In this document: in pieces, positions 31,041 through 40,987 of the stretch
Layout: each line of letters opens with the position of its first letter
Position numbering within the stretch: position 1 is the first letter of the stretch
Assembly: GCF_000819865.1 (NCBI RefSeq)
Contig: NZ_CDDF01000001.1
Coordinates: 194,036 to 258,035, forward strand
Origin: Aeromonas eucrenophila
Lineage (GTDB): Bacteria; Pseudomonadota; Gammaproteobacteria; Enterobacterales; Aeromonadaceae
Direction of reading: 5' to 3'
Length of the DNA: 64,000 bases
Program-made: the position numbers and the translations under genes
The notes under the pieces: generated by a model
Told to the model about the DNA's origin: nothing
Databases searched by the model: none
Seen by the model: the letters and a program-made list of their open reading frames with translations, nothing else

Positions 31041-33428
31041 ATGAAATTCAGTAAATCCTGGGTGATGGAGTGGGTCCGCACCGAGTTGAGTGATAACGCA
31101 CTGGCCGAGCAGATCACCATGGCCGGCCTCGAAGTCGACGCCATCGAGGCGGTTGCCGGTCAGTTCAACAACGTAGTCGTCGGGGAAGTGGTCGAATGCG
31201 CCCAGCACCCGGACGCCGACAAGCTGCGGGTGACCAAGGTCAACGTGGGCGAAGCCGAGCTGCTGGACATCGTCTGCGGCGCGCCAAACTGCCGCACCGG
31301 CCTGAAAGTCTGTGTGGCCAAGGTGGGCGCGACCCTGCCGGGCGACTTCACCATCAAGAAGGCCAAGCTGCGCGGCCAGCCGTCCCACGGCATGCTCTGC
31401 TCCTTCAGCGAGCTCGGCATCGAAGTGGAAGCTGATGGCATCATAGAGCTGCCAGGCGATGCTCCGGTCGGCACCGATATCCGTGACTACCTGAACCTCA
31501 ATGACGTCGCCATCGACGTGGACCTGACCCCGAACCGTGCCGATTGCCTCGGCATCGCGGGTCTGGCCCGCGAGATCGGCGTGCTCAACAGCGCCGACGT
31601 GGTCGAGCCTGTCTGGGCACCTGCCGTTGCCACCATTGATGCGACCTTCCCGATCCGGGTCGAGGCGCCAGCGGATTGCCCGCGCTACCTCGGCCGCGTC
31701 ATCAAGGGGCTGAACCTGCACGCCCAGAGCCCGCTCTGGATGCAGGAGAAGCTGCGCCGCGGCGGCATTCGCTCCATCGATGCCATCGTCGACATCACCA
31801 ACTTCCTGCTGCTGGAATACGGTCAGCCGATGCACGCCTTCGATCTGGCGACGCTGGAAGGGGAACTGGTGGTGCGCCGCGCCAAGGCCGATGAGCCCAT
31901 GACCCTGCTGGACGGCAACGAGGTCAAGCTCAAAGAGACCACGCTGGTTATCGCAGATAGCAAAGGCCCGGCCTGCATGGCCGGCATCTTCGGCGGCGAG
32001 CGTACCGGCGTCTCCACCGAGACCACCGACGTGCTGCTGGAGTGCGCCTTCTTCGCGCCGCTCTCCATCACCGGCCGTGCCCGTGCCTATGGTCTGCACA
32101 CGGATTCTTCCCACCGCTTCGAGCGTGGGGTGGATCCCGAGCTGCAAGCCAAGGTCATGGACCGTGCTACTCGTCTGCTGCTGGACATCTGCGGCGGCGA
32201 AGCGGGCCCGGTCATCGAGGTCAAATCCGACGCCCATCTGCCGAAGGCTGCCCCTATCAAGCTGCGCCGCACCAAGCTCGACAAGGTGATCGGCATCAGC
32301 GTGGGCGATGCCCAAGTACTGGAGATCCTGACTCGCCTCGGCATGCAGGTGACCGTTGAATCTGATGGCTGGACCGCACTGGCGCCGTCCTGGCGTTTTG
32401 ACATCGCCATCGAGGAAGACCTCATCGAGGAAGTGGCCCGCATCTACGGCTACAACAACATCCCGAACCTGAAACCGGCGGCCTCCCTGGCCATGGTCGA
32501 GCAGGCGGAAGGTCAGGTGACCCTCAAGCGGGTGCGCGACTTGCTGGTGGACCGCGGCTTCCAGGAAGCCATTACCTACAGCTTCGTGGATCCCAAGGCT
32601 CAGCAGACCCTGTTCCCGCAGAGCGACGCCATAGTGCTGCCCAACCCCATCTCGGTCGAGATGTCCGCCATGCGGGTCTCCCTGTTCCCGGGTCTGGTGC
32701 AGGCGGTGGTCTATAACCAGAACCGCCAGCAGGGTCGTGTGCGTCTGTTCGAGCAGGGCCTGCGCTTCATCAAGGACGCAGCCGCCGAGAATTGCATCCG
32801 TCAGGAGCCCATGCTGGCCGGCATCATCACCGGCAACCAGAGCGACGAGCACTGGGACATCAAGAGCCGCGGCAGCGACTTCTTTGATTTGAAAGGGGAT
32901 CTGGAAGCCGTGCTGGATCTCACCGCCGAAGGCGCCACCTTCAGCTTCGAGCGCACCGAGCACAGTGCCCTGCACCCGGGCCAGAGCGCGGCCATACTGC
33001 GCAACGGCGCGGTGATCGGCCACATCGGCGTGATCCACCCGAGCCTCGAGAAGAAGCTGGGCCTCAAGACCCGGGCCATCATGTTCGAGCTGGAGCTGGA
33101 CAAGCTGACCCCTGCCAAGGTGCCGGTTGCAGCCGAGGTATCCCGTTTCCCGGCCAACCGTCGCGACATCGCCGTGGTGGTTGACAAGGAGGTTCTGGCC
33201 GGTGATGTCCTCGCAGTAATTAAAAAAGTTGGCGGAAATCAGTTAGTTGGAATAAACTTGTTCGACGTATACCAGGGTGCTGGTATGGCAGAGGACAAGA
33301 AGAGCCTGGCCATCAGTCTTGTTCTGCAAGACACCCAGCGCACCCTGGAGGAGAAAGAGATTGCCGAGACCGTAGACAATGTCGTGCGGGCCCTCGGTGA
33401 AGAGTTGAATGCATCCTTGAGGGATTGA
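31041..33428 (+). CDS. pheT: Phenylalanyl-tRNA synthetase beta subunit
   Basis: The 795-residue beta subunit matches E. coli PheT (795). An N-terminal tRNA-binding (EMAP-like) domain is visible in [21 protein letters not shown], split by B1/B5 modules. The B3/B4 editing region follows, then a non-catalytic class II-like core and a C-terminal anticodon-binding FDX-ACB domain ([20 protein letters not shown] onward). The ihfA gene starts three bases after its stop. Confidence 0.97.
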   Translation: MKFSKSWVMEWVRTELSDNALAEQITMAGLEVDAIEAVAGQFNNVVVGEVVECAQHPDADKLRVTKVNVGEAELLDIVCGAPNCRTGLKVCVAKVGATLPGDFTIKKAKLRGQPSHGMLCSFSELGIEVEADGIIELPGDAPVGTDIRDYLNLNDVAIDVDLTPNRADCLGIAGLAREIGVLNSADVVEPVWAPAVATIDATFPIRVEAPADCPRYLGRVIKGLNLHAQSPLWMQEKLRRGGIRSIDAIVDITNFLLLEYGQPMHAFDLATLEGELVVRRAKADEPMTLLDGNEVKLKETTLVIADSKGPACMAGIFGGERTGVSTETTDVLLECAFFAPLSITGRARAYGLHTDSSHRFERGVDPELQAKVMDRATRLLLDICGGEAGPVIEVKSDAHLPKAAPIKLRRTKLDKVIGISVGDAQVLEILTRLGMQVTVESDGWTALAPSWRFDIAIEEDLIEEVARIYGYNNIPNLKPAASLAMVEQAEGQVTLKRVRDLLVDRGFQEAITYSFVDPKAQQTLFPQSDAIVLPNPISVEMSAMRVSLFPGLVQAVVYNQNRQQGRVRLFEQGLRFIKDAAAENCIRQEPMLAGIITGNQSDEHWDIKSRGSDFFDLKGDLEAVLDLTAEGATFSFERTEHSALHPGQSAAILRNGAVIGHIGVIHPSLEKKLGLKTRAIMFELELDKLTPAKVPVAAEVSRFPANRRDIAVVVDKEVLAGDVLAVIKKVGGNQLVGINLFDVYQGAGMAEDKKSLAISLVLQDTQRTLEEKEIAETVDNVVRALGEELNASLRD

Positions 33429-33431
33429 TCT

Positions 33432-33728
33432 ATGGCGCTTACCAAAGCCGACATTGCAGAGCACCTGTTCACCCAACTCGGGATGAGCAAGCGTGAAGCC
33501 AAAGATATGGTGGAAGCCTTCTTTGAGGAAATCAGACAGGCGCTTGAGCGCGGTGAACAAGTCAAGATTTCAGGCTTCGGTAACTTTGATCTTCGCGAGA
33601 AGAACCAGCGTCCCGGACGTAACCCCAAGACGGGCGAGGATATTCCCATCAGCGCCCGGCGGGTGGTGACCTTCCGGCCTGGCCAGAAGCTCAAGGCCAG
33701 GGTAGAAAATGTTGAACCCAACGAGTAA
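33432..33728 (+). CDS. ihfA: Integration host factor alpha subunit
   Basis: The 98-residue DNA-bending protein begins [20 protein letters not shown] and contains the HU/IHF arm region [22 protein letters not shown]. Pro in the RPGRNPKTG loop is the intercalating residue. IHF bends DNA in recombination, replication and transcription. It follows pheT by three bases, the classic pheST-ihfA operon, and ends at a strong terminator. Confidence 0.97.
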   Translation: MALTKADIAEHLFTQLGMSKREAKDMVEAFFEEIRQALERGEQVKISGFGNFDLREKNQRPGRNPKTGEDIPISARRVVTFRPGQKLKARVENVEPNE

Positions 33729-33730
33729 TA

Positions 33731-33757
33731 AAAAGCCAGGCAACCGCCTGGCTTTTG
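33731..33757 (+). terminator. Terminator after ihfA
   Basis: AAAAGCCAGGC at 33731-33741 pairs perfectly with GCCTGGCTTTT at 33746-33756 around AACC. Confidence 0.92.
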
Positions 33758-33764
33758 CGTTTCG

Positions 33765-36700
33765 ATGAGAAAAACACTCCTCCTGTTGGGTGCGCTGCTG
33801 GCCTTGCCACTGCGCGCCACCGTGCTTCCCCTGTCGCCTGAGACCCAGGCGTATGTCGATTCACTCAGCGAACTGACCTTCTGCTATCCCAACCTGCAGC
33901 GCCCGCCCTACCTGGAAGAGCAGGGCGGTCTGCTCGTCGATCAGATGAAGCGGCTGGCACAGCAACTGCCGGTCCCTCTGCGCTTCGAGAAACTGCCCAA
34001 CTGGTCCGCGGTGGAGCAGGGGCTGCTCGATGGGCGTTGCGACCTCATCCCCCATATCGGCCCCTCCTTGCAGACGCCGCCGGGCATGGCGCTGAGCCGG
34101 GCCATGCTGGAGGCCGAGTCCGCCATCCTCTACCGGGGGGATATCGAACACGCTTCCTTCCTGGTGTCGCCCATCTGGCAGGCGGGAGAGGTGCTCAAGC
34201 GTCTCTATCCCAAGTCGACCCAGCTGCAACTGACCGATGCCGACAACTGGTATCTGGCGCTGTTTGCGGAAAAAGGCAGTGCTTATCTCGGTGATTACCT
34301 GCAATTGCGCTATTTAATGCGGGAATATCCCGATGAGGGGCTGCGTCTGCGGCGTCTGCGCAGCGACGATCTGGTGGTCAGTTACCGGCTGATGATGCGG
34401 GATCGCCCCGAGTTGCAGCAACTGCTGGACACGGCGATCCGCTTCCTGCCGCCGGGCAGTCTCTATCGGGATCTGGGGCGCTATCTGCCTCAGAGCGAGC
34501 AGGACATCAACCCCTTGCACTTCACCGACAAGGAGCAAGCCTGGCTAATCGGCAACGCCCGCACCATCAAGCTGGTCGCGGATCCCGGGTTCATGCCCTA
34601 CAGCGGTGTCAATCAGCAAGGGGATCTCGTCGGCTGGAGCGGCGACGTGCTGCGGCGGGTGAGCCGGCAGACCGGGCTGAATTTCGAGATCATTCCGGTG
34701 GCCAGCAAGGAGGAGGCGCTGGCCAAGCTGCGCAGCGGGGAGGCCGTCATGATGGCCGGCCTGCTGGAGTCTCCGGCGCTGGAGGCTGAGTTCGACTTCA
34801 CCCGTACCGTGGTCATGAGCCGCTACGCCCTGATCAGCCGCAAGCGCATCGCTCATCAGTCCCTTGCCGAGGTCAAGGGCAAGGTGGTGGTGCCCAAGAT
34901 GTTGTATGACCCCAGCCTGCTCGCCCTCTTCGGGCAACATGAATGGGTGGAGGCCGAGGATCTGGTGCAGGGGCTGGCAGCGGTGCAAGACGGTGAGGCG
35001 GAGGCCATGCTGGCGGAGCTCTATCAGTTGCAGTATCCGCTGCGCAACAACCAGCTGAGCGAGCTGACCATCAAGGAGCTGCCACAGACCTTCGGGTTGG
35101 GGTTTGCCATCCGATCTGATCAACCCAGGTTGGCGGGGGTGATCGAGCAGAGCCTGATGACCATCAACGATCGGCAGGTGGACGAACTGGTCCAGCGCTG
35201 GCGCCGGCTGATCCTCACCCAGCAGGAGGGGGTCAGTTACGGCTTCTGGCTCGGCTCCGTGTTGCTGGCGCTGCTGGTCAGCGCGGCCGTGATCTGGTCG
35301 GTCTGGCGCTCCCGTCAGCAACTGGCCCAGGAGGCGCGGGAGCGGCGCAAGGCCGAACAGGCGCTGGCGCTGGAGAGCAAGTTCCGAGAGTCCCTGTTCC
35401 AGGCGCTGCCCGTGCCGGTGTTCCTGCGCAATGCGCAGGGGGAGATCATCAAGCGCAACAAGCGGGCCAAGCGGCTGGAGGCGCGCTACTCCGCCGCCCT
35501 CGTTCTGCCCGCGCCCCAGTTGCAAGGGGCGGAAGGGGAGTTTGCCCTGCGCGAGCAGATCTTCTCCTACGCCCAGATCCCGCTGCGGTTGGGGGAGCAG
35601 GCACCGGCCGGCGATCTCATCGCCCTGTCCGACATCAGCGCCCTGCGCGAACGCACCCGCTTGCTGCGCCAGGCGGAGCGCCGTCTGCGCGCCCTCACCA
35701 ATACGGTGCCCGGGGTGGTGCTCCAGTTCACCCTGCAGAGGGGGGCCATCTCCCGGGTGGAGTTTGTCAGTCGCGGCAGCTATGAGCTGCTGGGGCTGGC
35801 CAGCCAGCAGATCCGGCTCAATCCCAACGAGACCCTCACCCGGTTGGCGCATCAGGACAGGCGGGAGATGCGGGCCCCCATGCTGACCATGTTGCAGATG
35901 GGGCGTCCCTTTGCCCATCTGCTGCGCTATCGCCATCCGACCAAGGGGACCTGCTGGCTGCAGTTCTCCGGCCGGGGTCGTCGTCAGGGAGAGGGGTGGC
36001 GGATCTATGGGGTGGTGCAGGATGTGACCATACGGGTCGAGCAGGAGAAGGCGCTGCAGATCTCCCATGAACAGGCCCAGCAGGCTGTGCTCGCCAAGGG
36101 GCGCTTCCTCGCCGCCGTGAGCCACGAGATCCGCACCCCCATGAACGCCATTCTGGGGTTGCTGGAGTGGCTCGATCAGACCGAGCTCTCGCCGGAGCAG
36201 GCCTCGGCGCTGACCCACGTCAGGCAGGCGGGCAACGAGCTGCTGGGGCTGCTCAACGACGTGCTCGATTTTAGTCGCAACGAGACACGCCAGCTGCGGC
36301 TCTCGCCCCAGCCGACCGATCTGGTGGAGCTGTGTGAGCACGTGGCGGCGGTACACTGGTCCAAGGCGCGATCCAAGGGGCTGCAACTGCGCCTCGCGCT
36401 CGATCCCGCGCTGCCGGCGCTGATGGAGCTCGATCCTCATCGAGTGCAGCAGGTGCTGCACAACCTGATCTCCAATGCCATCAAGTTCAGCTCGGTTGGC
36501 GAGGTGGTGATCTGGGCGCGGCGTGAGGGGGAGTGGATCCAGTGTGGAGTGGATGACGAGGGGCCCGGCATCAGTGCCGAGTTGCTGCCCCGGCTGTTCC
36601 TGCCCTTCGAGCAGGGGGAGGCGCCGGGCCAGATCCGGGCGCAGGGCACCGGGCTCGGGCTTGCCATCTGCCGTCAGCTGATGGAGCAGATGGGAGGCAC

Positions 36701-37718
36701 CATAGGGGTCGAGTCCCTGGCCCAGGGCGGCAGCCGTTTCCGCTGCGCCTTGCCCCTGCGTCCCCTGCAGGAGGGCGCTCCCTGGCAACCGAGAGTGCGC
36801 GAGATCTGCCTGCAACTGGCGGGTGAGGAGCTTGACTACATGCGCAGCTGGCTGCGCGAGGTGGGGGTGACGGAGACATCGACCGGGCCCTGCCTGAGCG
36901 CCATGGTGGATGAGCGGGGTCTGCGCCACTGGTACTGGCAGGAGGAGCCCTGGATCCCGGGCTCAGTAGTCACCCTGCTGCAACCCAGGCTCAGCCAGGG
37001 GCCGGAGGAGATGACCAGCCTGCCGGGTGCTGGCATGCGCGTCCTGTTGGTGGAAGATCACGAGGTAAATAGAGTGCTGATCAGCATGCAGCTCAGCCAG
37101 TTGGGGGCCCGGGTGCTGAGCGCCGCCAACGGTCGTCTGGCGCTCGAGATCCTGCAGCACGAGCCGGTCGATCTGGTGCTGACCGACCTGCAGATGCCGG
37201 TGATGGACGGCGCCGAGCTGTGCAAACTGCTACGAGGCTCCGCAGCCTGGCAGCATCTGCCGGTCTACGTGATCACTGCCGATCTCAGCGAGCAGGCGGC
37301 AGAGCGGCTGGCCGACTGCGGCTGTCACGGTCATCTGGACAAGCCGGTGCTGTTGAACGATCTGGCCATCCTGCTGCGCAGCGTCTCCGGCCAGGGGGGC
37401 GAGATGACGATCGCGCAGGAGGAAGACGCCGCCAGCGGATCCGAGAACAGGCTGATCCCGCTCAGTCCCAAGCTGGTCAGCCTCTATCTTGCCTCGACCA
37501 GACAGGATTTGGCCGACATTGAGCGCTGTGTCACACAAGGGGATGGGGCAGCCCTCAAGACGGCTTTACACAAGATGAAGGGGGCCGCCAAAATGGTGGG
37601 GGCCAGCCAGTTGGTACAGGTCATCGAGACCTGGCAGCAGGATCCTGAACACCCCTTGATCGAGCCGCTGACAGAGGCCGTGGATGAGGTCTGTCGGCAA
37701 CTGAACAAGAGAACATGA
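33765..37718 (+). CDS. BvgS/EvgS-like hybrid sensor histidine kinase
   Basis: The 1317-residue inner-membrane sensor starts with a signal peptide (about 1-18). Two periplasmic SBP_bac_3-like (Venus flytrap) domains follow (about 30-245 and 260-485), then one membrane segment (about 495-517). In the cytoplasm come a short PAS-like stretch, a second PAS domain (about 640-770), a HisKA dimerisation domain with phospho-His787 in SHEIRTPMNA, and an HATPase domain (NLISNAIKF, DEGPGI, GTGLGL). A receiver with Asp1141 in LTDLQMPVMDG and an Hpt domain with His1269 in LHKMKGAAK complete a full phosphorelay. Its ATG comes 36 bp after the ihfA stop. The next gene, a receiver protein, starts one base after its stop. 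Ligand unknown. Confidence 0.92.
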   Translation: MRKTLLLLGALLALPLRATVLPLSPETQAYVDSLSELTFCYPNLQRPPYLEEQGGLLVDQMKRLAQQLPVPLRFEKLPNWSAVEQGLLDGRCDLIPHIGPSLQTPPGMALSRAMLEAESAILYRGDIEHASFLVSPIWQAGEVLKRLYPKSTQLQLTDADNWYLALFAEKGSAYLGDYLQLRYLMREYPDEGLRLRRLRSDDLVVSYRLMMRDRPELQQLLDTAIRFLPPGSLYRDLGRYLPQSEQDINPLHFTDKEQAWLIGNARTIKLVADPGFMPYSGVNQQGDLVGWSGDVLRRVSRQTGLNFEIIPVASKEEALAKLRSGEAVMMAGLLESPALEAEFDFTRTVVMSRYALISRKRIAHQSLAEVKGKVVVPKMLYDPSLLALFGQHEWVEAEDLVQGLAAVQDGEAEAMLAELYQLQYPLRNNQLSELTIKELPQTFGLGFAIRSDQPRLAGVIEQSLMTINDRQVDELVQRWRRLILTQQEGVSYGFWLGSVLLALLVSAAVIWSVWRSRQQLAQEARERRKAEQALALESKFRESLFQALPVPVFLRNAQGEIIKRNKRAKRLEARYSAALVLPAPQLQGAEGEFALREQIFSYAQIPLRLGEQAPAGDLIALSDISALRERTRLLRQAERRLRALTNTVPGVVLQFTLQRGAISRVEFVSRGSYELLGLASQQIRLNPNETLTRLAHQDRREMRAPMLTMLQMGRPFAHLLRYRHPTKGTCWLQFSGRGRRQGEGWRIYGVVQDVTIRVEQEKALQISHEQAQQAVLAKGRFLAAVSHEIRTPMNAILGLLEWLDQTELSPEQASALTHVRQAGNELLGLLNDVLDFSRNETRQLRLSPQPTDLVELCEHVAAVHWSKARSKGLQLRLALDPALPALMELDPHRVQQVLHNLISNAIKFSSVGEVVIWARREGEWIQCGVDDEGPGISAELLPRLFLPFEQGEAPGQIRAQGTGLGLAICRQLMEQMGGTIGVESLAQGGSRFRCALPLRPLQEGAPWQPRVREICLQLAGEELDYMRSWLREVGVTETSTGPCLSAMVDERGLRHWYWQEEPWIPGSVVTLLQPRLSQGPEEMTSLPGAGMRVLLVEDHEVNRVLISMQLSQLGARVLSAANGRLALEILQHEPVDLVLTDLQMPVMDGAELCKLLRGSAAWQHLPVYVITADLSEQAAERLADCGCHGHLDKPVLLNDLAILLRSVSGQGGEMTIAQEEDAASGSENRLIPLSPKLVSLYLASTRQDLADIERCVTQGDGAALKTALHKMKGAAKMVGASQLVQVIETWQQDPEHPLIEPLTEAVDEVCRQLNKRT

Positions 37719-37719
37719 G

Positions 37720-38967
37720 ATGATCATCACAGAGGAAGAGTTGTTAGCGCTGCTGGAGGAGGACGTGAGCCTGGAGTCCCTGTTCCACCCTGTCAGCATC
37801 TATGCCCTGGATGCGGTCTCCTATCAGGCGGTCAAAGCGGCGGGAGTGCCTGCCTATGCCAGCTTGCATCGCACTCAACCCGACGCCGACTGGCGCTGGG
37901 AAGGGGGATTCACCGCCAGTGACATCGCTCTGTTCGATCCGGCTGCCCATGTGGGAAAGGCCTATGCCGGGCAGTTGACCCCGGGGCGGGGGATCTTCCG
38001 GATGACGGATCCCTGGCTTGCGGGACTGCAGGAGCGAGAGCTGCGCTGGCGTACCTGGCTGGCGGGACTGCGGGTGCTGTTGCTGGAGGATCACCCCTTC
38101 CAGGGCGCCAGTATTGAGCAGGAGGTTCAGGGGCTGGGGCTGCCTTGCCACTGGGTACAGGATGGTGACGCCTGCCTCCAGGCCCTGGAAGGGGGCGAGG
38201 TGGGGCTGCTGATCTGCGATCTCAGCCTGGCGGAACAAGATGCCATCAGCCTGCTGATGGGTCACCCCCAGTCCTGCCGCAACGGCCTGCCCATCATCTT
38301 GCTCTCCGCCCATGATCAGACCCTGATCGACGGCGCCCGTCGCCTGCTGCACGATGCCGGTTTCAATGTGCTGGCGGCGCTGGCCAAACCGCTCAAGAAC
38401 AACGATCTGCTGCGTCTGCTCAAGGCGCTGTATCTGGGGCCGCAACACCCGTTGAGGCTCGGCGGCCTGAAGCGGACCATTCGCAACTGGCAGGGGGAGC
38501 CCCTCGGCCAGTTCGGCCTGCTGGCGGATGCCGCCTCATCGAAGTTGCCCATCTGGCTGGCCGTGAGCGGGCTGCCTCCCCACTGGGACAGGCTCAAGGC
38601 GTGGCTGGAGCAGCACGGCCGGCAGGCGGTCGAGTTGACCCTGGTGGTGCACAAGCGGGATCAGGTGTTGAGCCAGGCGGATCGCTTCGCCCTGGCGTTG
38701 CAGGCGAGCATGGCGGGGGGACGCCTGGCGCTGCTGCTCGACAGCGGCCAGCATCTGCCATTCGATGAGCTGGAGCGGTTGCCGTTCCAGTACCTGTTGC
38801 TGGGACAGCAGCTGTCCCAGGAGCTGGAGTCGATGGCGGTGGACTCCCTGCTTGGCCGCTTCATCGGCCGTGCCAGAGAGTTAGGCATCGCCCTCTATCT
38901 CGACGATCCCTTCAACGTGCAGGATGTCGCCCTCTGGCAGGATCGCGGCATCTCGGGGCGCTGGTGA
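37720..38967 (+). CDS. Response regulator with receiver domain and degenerate EAL-like tail
   Basis: The 415-residue protein has an unassigned N-terminal region (1-110) and a receiver domain (about 115-235: RVLLLEDHPFQGASIEQEV, Asp167 in LICDLSLAEQD, and AKPLKNNDLL with the conserved lysine). Residues about 270-415 follow the strand-helix pattern of an EAL domain (GRLALLLDSG, LPFQYLLLGQQLSQEL, ARELGIALYLDDP). The EAL, DDFG and metal-binding residues are missing, and it stops before the usual QGY end. It is probably a c-di-GMP-binding or scaffolding relic rather than a phosphodiesterase. The context recalls RocS-RocR and VieS-VieA systems. It is coupled on both sides to its neighbours. Confidence 0.75.
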   Translation: MIITEEELLALLEEDVSLESLFHPVSIYALDAVSYQAVKAAGVPAYASLHRTQPDADWRWEGGFTASDIALFDPAAHVGKAYAGQLTPGRGIFRMTDPWLAGLQERELRWRTWLAGLRVLLLEDHPFQGASIEQEVQGLGLPCHWVQDGDACLQALEGGEVGLLICDLSLAEQDAISLLMGHPQSCRNGLPIILLSAHDQTLIDGARRLLHDAGFNVLAALAKPLKNNDLLRLLKALYLGPQHPLRLGGLKRTIRNWQGEPLGQFGLLADAASSKLPIWLAVSGLPPHWDRLKAWLEQHGRQAVELTLVVHKRDQVLSQADRFALALQASMAGGRLALLLDSGQHLPFDELERLPFQYLLLGQQLSQELESMAVDSLLGRFIGRARELGIALYLDDPFNVQDVALWQDRGISGRW

Positions 38968-39578
38968 CCCGCTATCTGTGCTGGCCGGCCGACGAGGCGC
39001 GTCTGCGCGCGGGGCTGGCGGGCTGGCTCCATCCCGCCGACCGGAGCTATCTGCCCATCATGATGGTGGTGGGGGGGCGTGATTGTTGGTTGCGGGAGCT
39101 GGCGGGCTACGACAGCGCCCTGCTTGAGGCGGCCTACGCCGCCCAGAGCGAGCAGAGCATTTATCTGCGCTTCATGCGCCCCAAGTTGCCTCCCAGTGCC
39201 GAGCAGGTCGCCTTCTTCGTCGATTATCCTCGTGCGCCCCAGATTGGCCTGCTGTTGACCGATGGGGACGGCGTGCCCCTGGCCATGGCCCAGTCCATCC
39301 GGCGCCGGCTGCACCCGGATCGGGCCGAGTTCTCCTGCATAGTCGCAGACCACTTCCAGCACCGCGGGGCCGGGCGGCGCCTCTTGCTGGCGCTGGCCCT
39401 GTTGGCCCACGGGGAGGGCATTCGGGAATGGACCGCCGAGGTGCTCGGTCAGAATAGGCCCATGCTGGCCCTGCTCAAGGGGTTGGGCCTGCCACTGACC
39501 CTGGTGACGGGGCGAGAGATGGTGTTCGTCCGGCTGGATTTGAGCGTGCTGGACAAGTTGAACGTTCGGCTGACCTAA
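38964..39578 (+). CDS. Stand-alone Pat-like GNAT acetyltransferase (GTG start)
   Basis: The 204-residue protein starts with GTG at 38964, overlapping the stop of the receiver gene by four bases. From about residue 60 it follows the GNAT domain found at the C-terminus of Pat/PatZ protein lysine acetyltransferases. Features are SEQSIYLRFMRPKLPPSAEQ, a central AEFSCIVADHF strand, the acetyl-CoA loop QHRGAGRRLL and AEVLGQNRPMLALLKGLG. The large NDP-forming acyl-CoA synthetase part of Pat is absent. The next gene is the deacylase cobB. Lysine acetylation is an inference; the target is unknown. Its operon partners are two signalling proteins. Confidence 0.78.
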   Translation: MTRYLCWPADEARLRAGLAGWLHPADRSYLPIMMVVGGRDCWLRELAGYDSALLEAAYAAQSEQSIYLRFMRPKLPPSAEQVAFFVDYPRAPQIGLLLTDGDGVPLAMAQSIRRRLHPDRAEFSCIVADHFQHRGAGRRLLLALALLAHGEGIREWTAEVLGQNRPMLALLKGLGLPLTLVTGREMVFVRLDLSVLDKLNVRLT

Positions 39579-39650
39579 TACCAAGGGCGAATGTGCCTGC
39601 TTCGCCCCCTGTGCTAAGGTCAGGCTGTCATTCGTCGGAGGAAATCCACC

Positions 39651-40424
39651 ATGGTGCAGTCAGCCAAACATATCGTGATCCTCACCGGCGCCGGCATCTC
39701 GGCAGAGTCCGGCATCAAGACATTTAGGGCCAGCGACGGTCTGTGGGAAGAGCACAGGGTTGAGGATGTGGCGACGCCGGAAGGCTATGCGCGGGATCCC
39801 GTGCTGGTGCAGCGCTTCTACAACGCGCGCCGTGAGCAACTGCAAAGAACCGAGATCCACCCCAACCCTGCCCATTACGCCCTGGCTCGGCTGGAGCGTC
39901 TGTTGCCGGGGCGGGTGACTCTGGTCACCCAGAACATCGACAACCTGCACGCCGAGGCGGGCAGCAAGAACCTCATCCACATGCACGGGGAGCTGCTCAA
40001 GGCGCGCTGCCCCGTGTCGGGTCAGGTGATCGAGTGGCGTGGCGATCTGCATCAGGATGAGCTCTGCTCCTGTTGCCAGCTGCCCCAGCCGCTGCGACCC
40101 CACGTGGTCTGGTTTGGCGAGATGCCGCTTGGGCTGGACCGGATCTACAGCGCCCTGGCGCAATGCGATCTCTTCATCTCCATCGGTACCTCCGGGGCCG
40201 TCTATCCGGCGGCGGGCTTCGTGCACGAGGCTGGTCTCAACGGGGCCCACACCATAGAGCTCAATCTGGAGCCGAGCGAGGTGGGCAGCCAGTTTGACGA
40301 GAAGCGCTACGGCCCGGCCTCCGTGCTGGTGCCGGCCTTCGTGGATGAGCTGCTGCAGCAACTGGGGGTGCATCAGCCCAAGGTCGTGCCGGGACACAAC
40401 TGGATGGAGATGCGCGGCCAATAA
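39651..40424 (+). CDS. cobB: NAD-dependent protein deacylase (sirtuin)
   Basis: The 257-residue sirtuin removes acyl groups from protein lysines with NAD. It shows the NAD-binding [23 protein letters not shown], the catalytic His112 in HMHGEL, a small zinc module with CPV and CSCC, and [12 protein letters not shown]. Tyr57 and Arg60 in FYNARRE mark the class that also removes succinyl and malonyl groups. The start has GGAGGAAATCCACC upstream. It lies 72 bp after the Pat-like acetyltransferase gene, placing an acylation and a deacylation enzyme side by side. Confidence 0.94.
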   Translation: MVQSAKHIVILTGAGISAESGIKTFRASDGLWEEHRVEDVATPEGYARDPVLVQRFYNARREQLQRTEIHPNPAHYALARLERLLPGRVTLVTQNIDNLHAEAGSKNLIHMHGELLKARCPVSGQVIEWRGDLHQDELCSCCQLPQPLRPHVVWFGEMPLGLDRIYSALAQCDLFISIGTSGAVYPAAGFVHEAGLNGAHTIELNLEPSEVGSQFDEKRYGPASVLVPAFVDELLQQLGVHQPKVVPGHNWMEMRGQ

Positions 40425-40489
40425 CTATTGCGTAACAACACAGTTGCAATGGGTTAATGAAGTCGCCACACTAACTCGTAAAATCCCGA

Positions 40490-40987
40490 ATGCAGCTGGC
40501 GCGACCCAAGATGCGTATCCCGAAATGCTGGTTTTCTTGTTTCCTGTTGGCGCTGATCACCTTCGGCGCCGAGGCCTCTTCCCCCTTGCTGCAGCTGGTG
40601 CTGGCGGACAAGCGGATCGTCAATCTGGATGAGGCGGCGCTGGCCGCCTTGCCCCAGACCGAATTCCAGACCCAGACCCCCTGGACCACGGGCAGCCACA
40701 GCTACCGTGGCCCGACCCTGGCATCCGTGCTGGCGGCGCAAGGGGTCGAGCATGCGAACCTTATCGAGGCGTCCGGCCTCAATGGCTATCAGCAGCAGTT
40801 GGATCTCTCCCTGTTCGAGCAGGTGCCGCTGGCGCTGGTGCGTTATCAGGATGACAAGCCGCTGACGCGCCGCAACAAGGGACCGCTCTGGCTGTTGATG
40901 CCCTTCTCGGCGCACCCCGAGCTGGATGTGCCCGCCATCCACAGCGGCATGGTGTGGCAGCTGACCCGCATCGAGGTCATCAAGTGA
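40490..40987 (+). CDS. Periplasmic sulfite-oxidase-fold-like protein next to a diguanylate cyclase
   Basis: The 165-residue protein has a signal peptide (from KMRIPKCWFSCFLLALITFG to about residue 30). The body resembles the molybdopterin-binding fold of sulfite oxidases in miniature: PWTTGSHSYRGPTLASVLAAQG followed by NGYQQQLDLSLFEQVPLALV and a WLLMPFS segment. The cofactor-binding cysteine of real Moco enzymes is absent after the signal sequence, so it is more likely a sensor or binding protein than an enzyme. Starts at 40490 or 40511 are both possible. Its stop overlaps the GTG start of the diguanylate cyclase by four bases, suggesting that the two form one signalling unit. Confidence 0.65.
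   Translation: MQLARPKMRIPKCWFSCFLLALITFGAEASSPLLQLVLADKRIVNLDEAALAALPQTEFQTQTPWTTGSHSYRGPTLASVLAAQGVEHANLIEASGLNGYQQQLDLSLFEQVPLALVRYQDDKPLTRRNKGPLWLLMPFSAHPELDVPAIHSGMVWQLTRIEVIK

Noticed and set aside
34545..36929. A 794-codon open frame antisense to the hybrid kinase
   Set aside because: Low-complexity Gln/Gly/Leu/Pro composition typical of reverse frames, no ribosome binding site, no family features.
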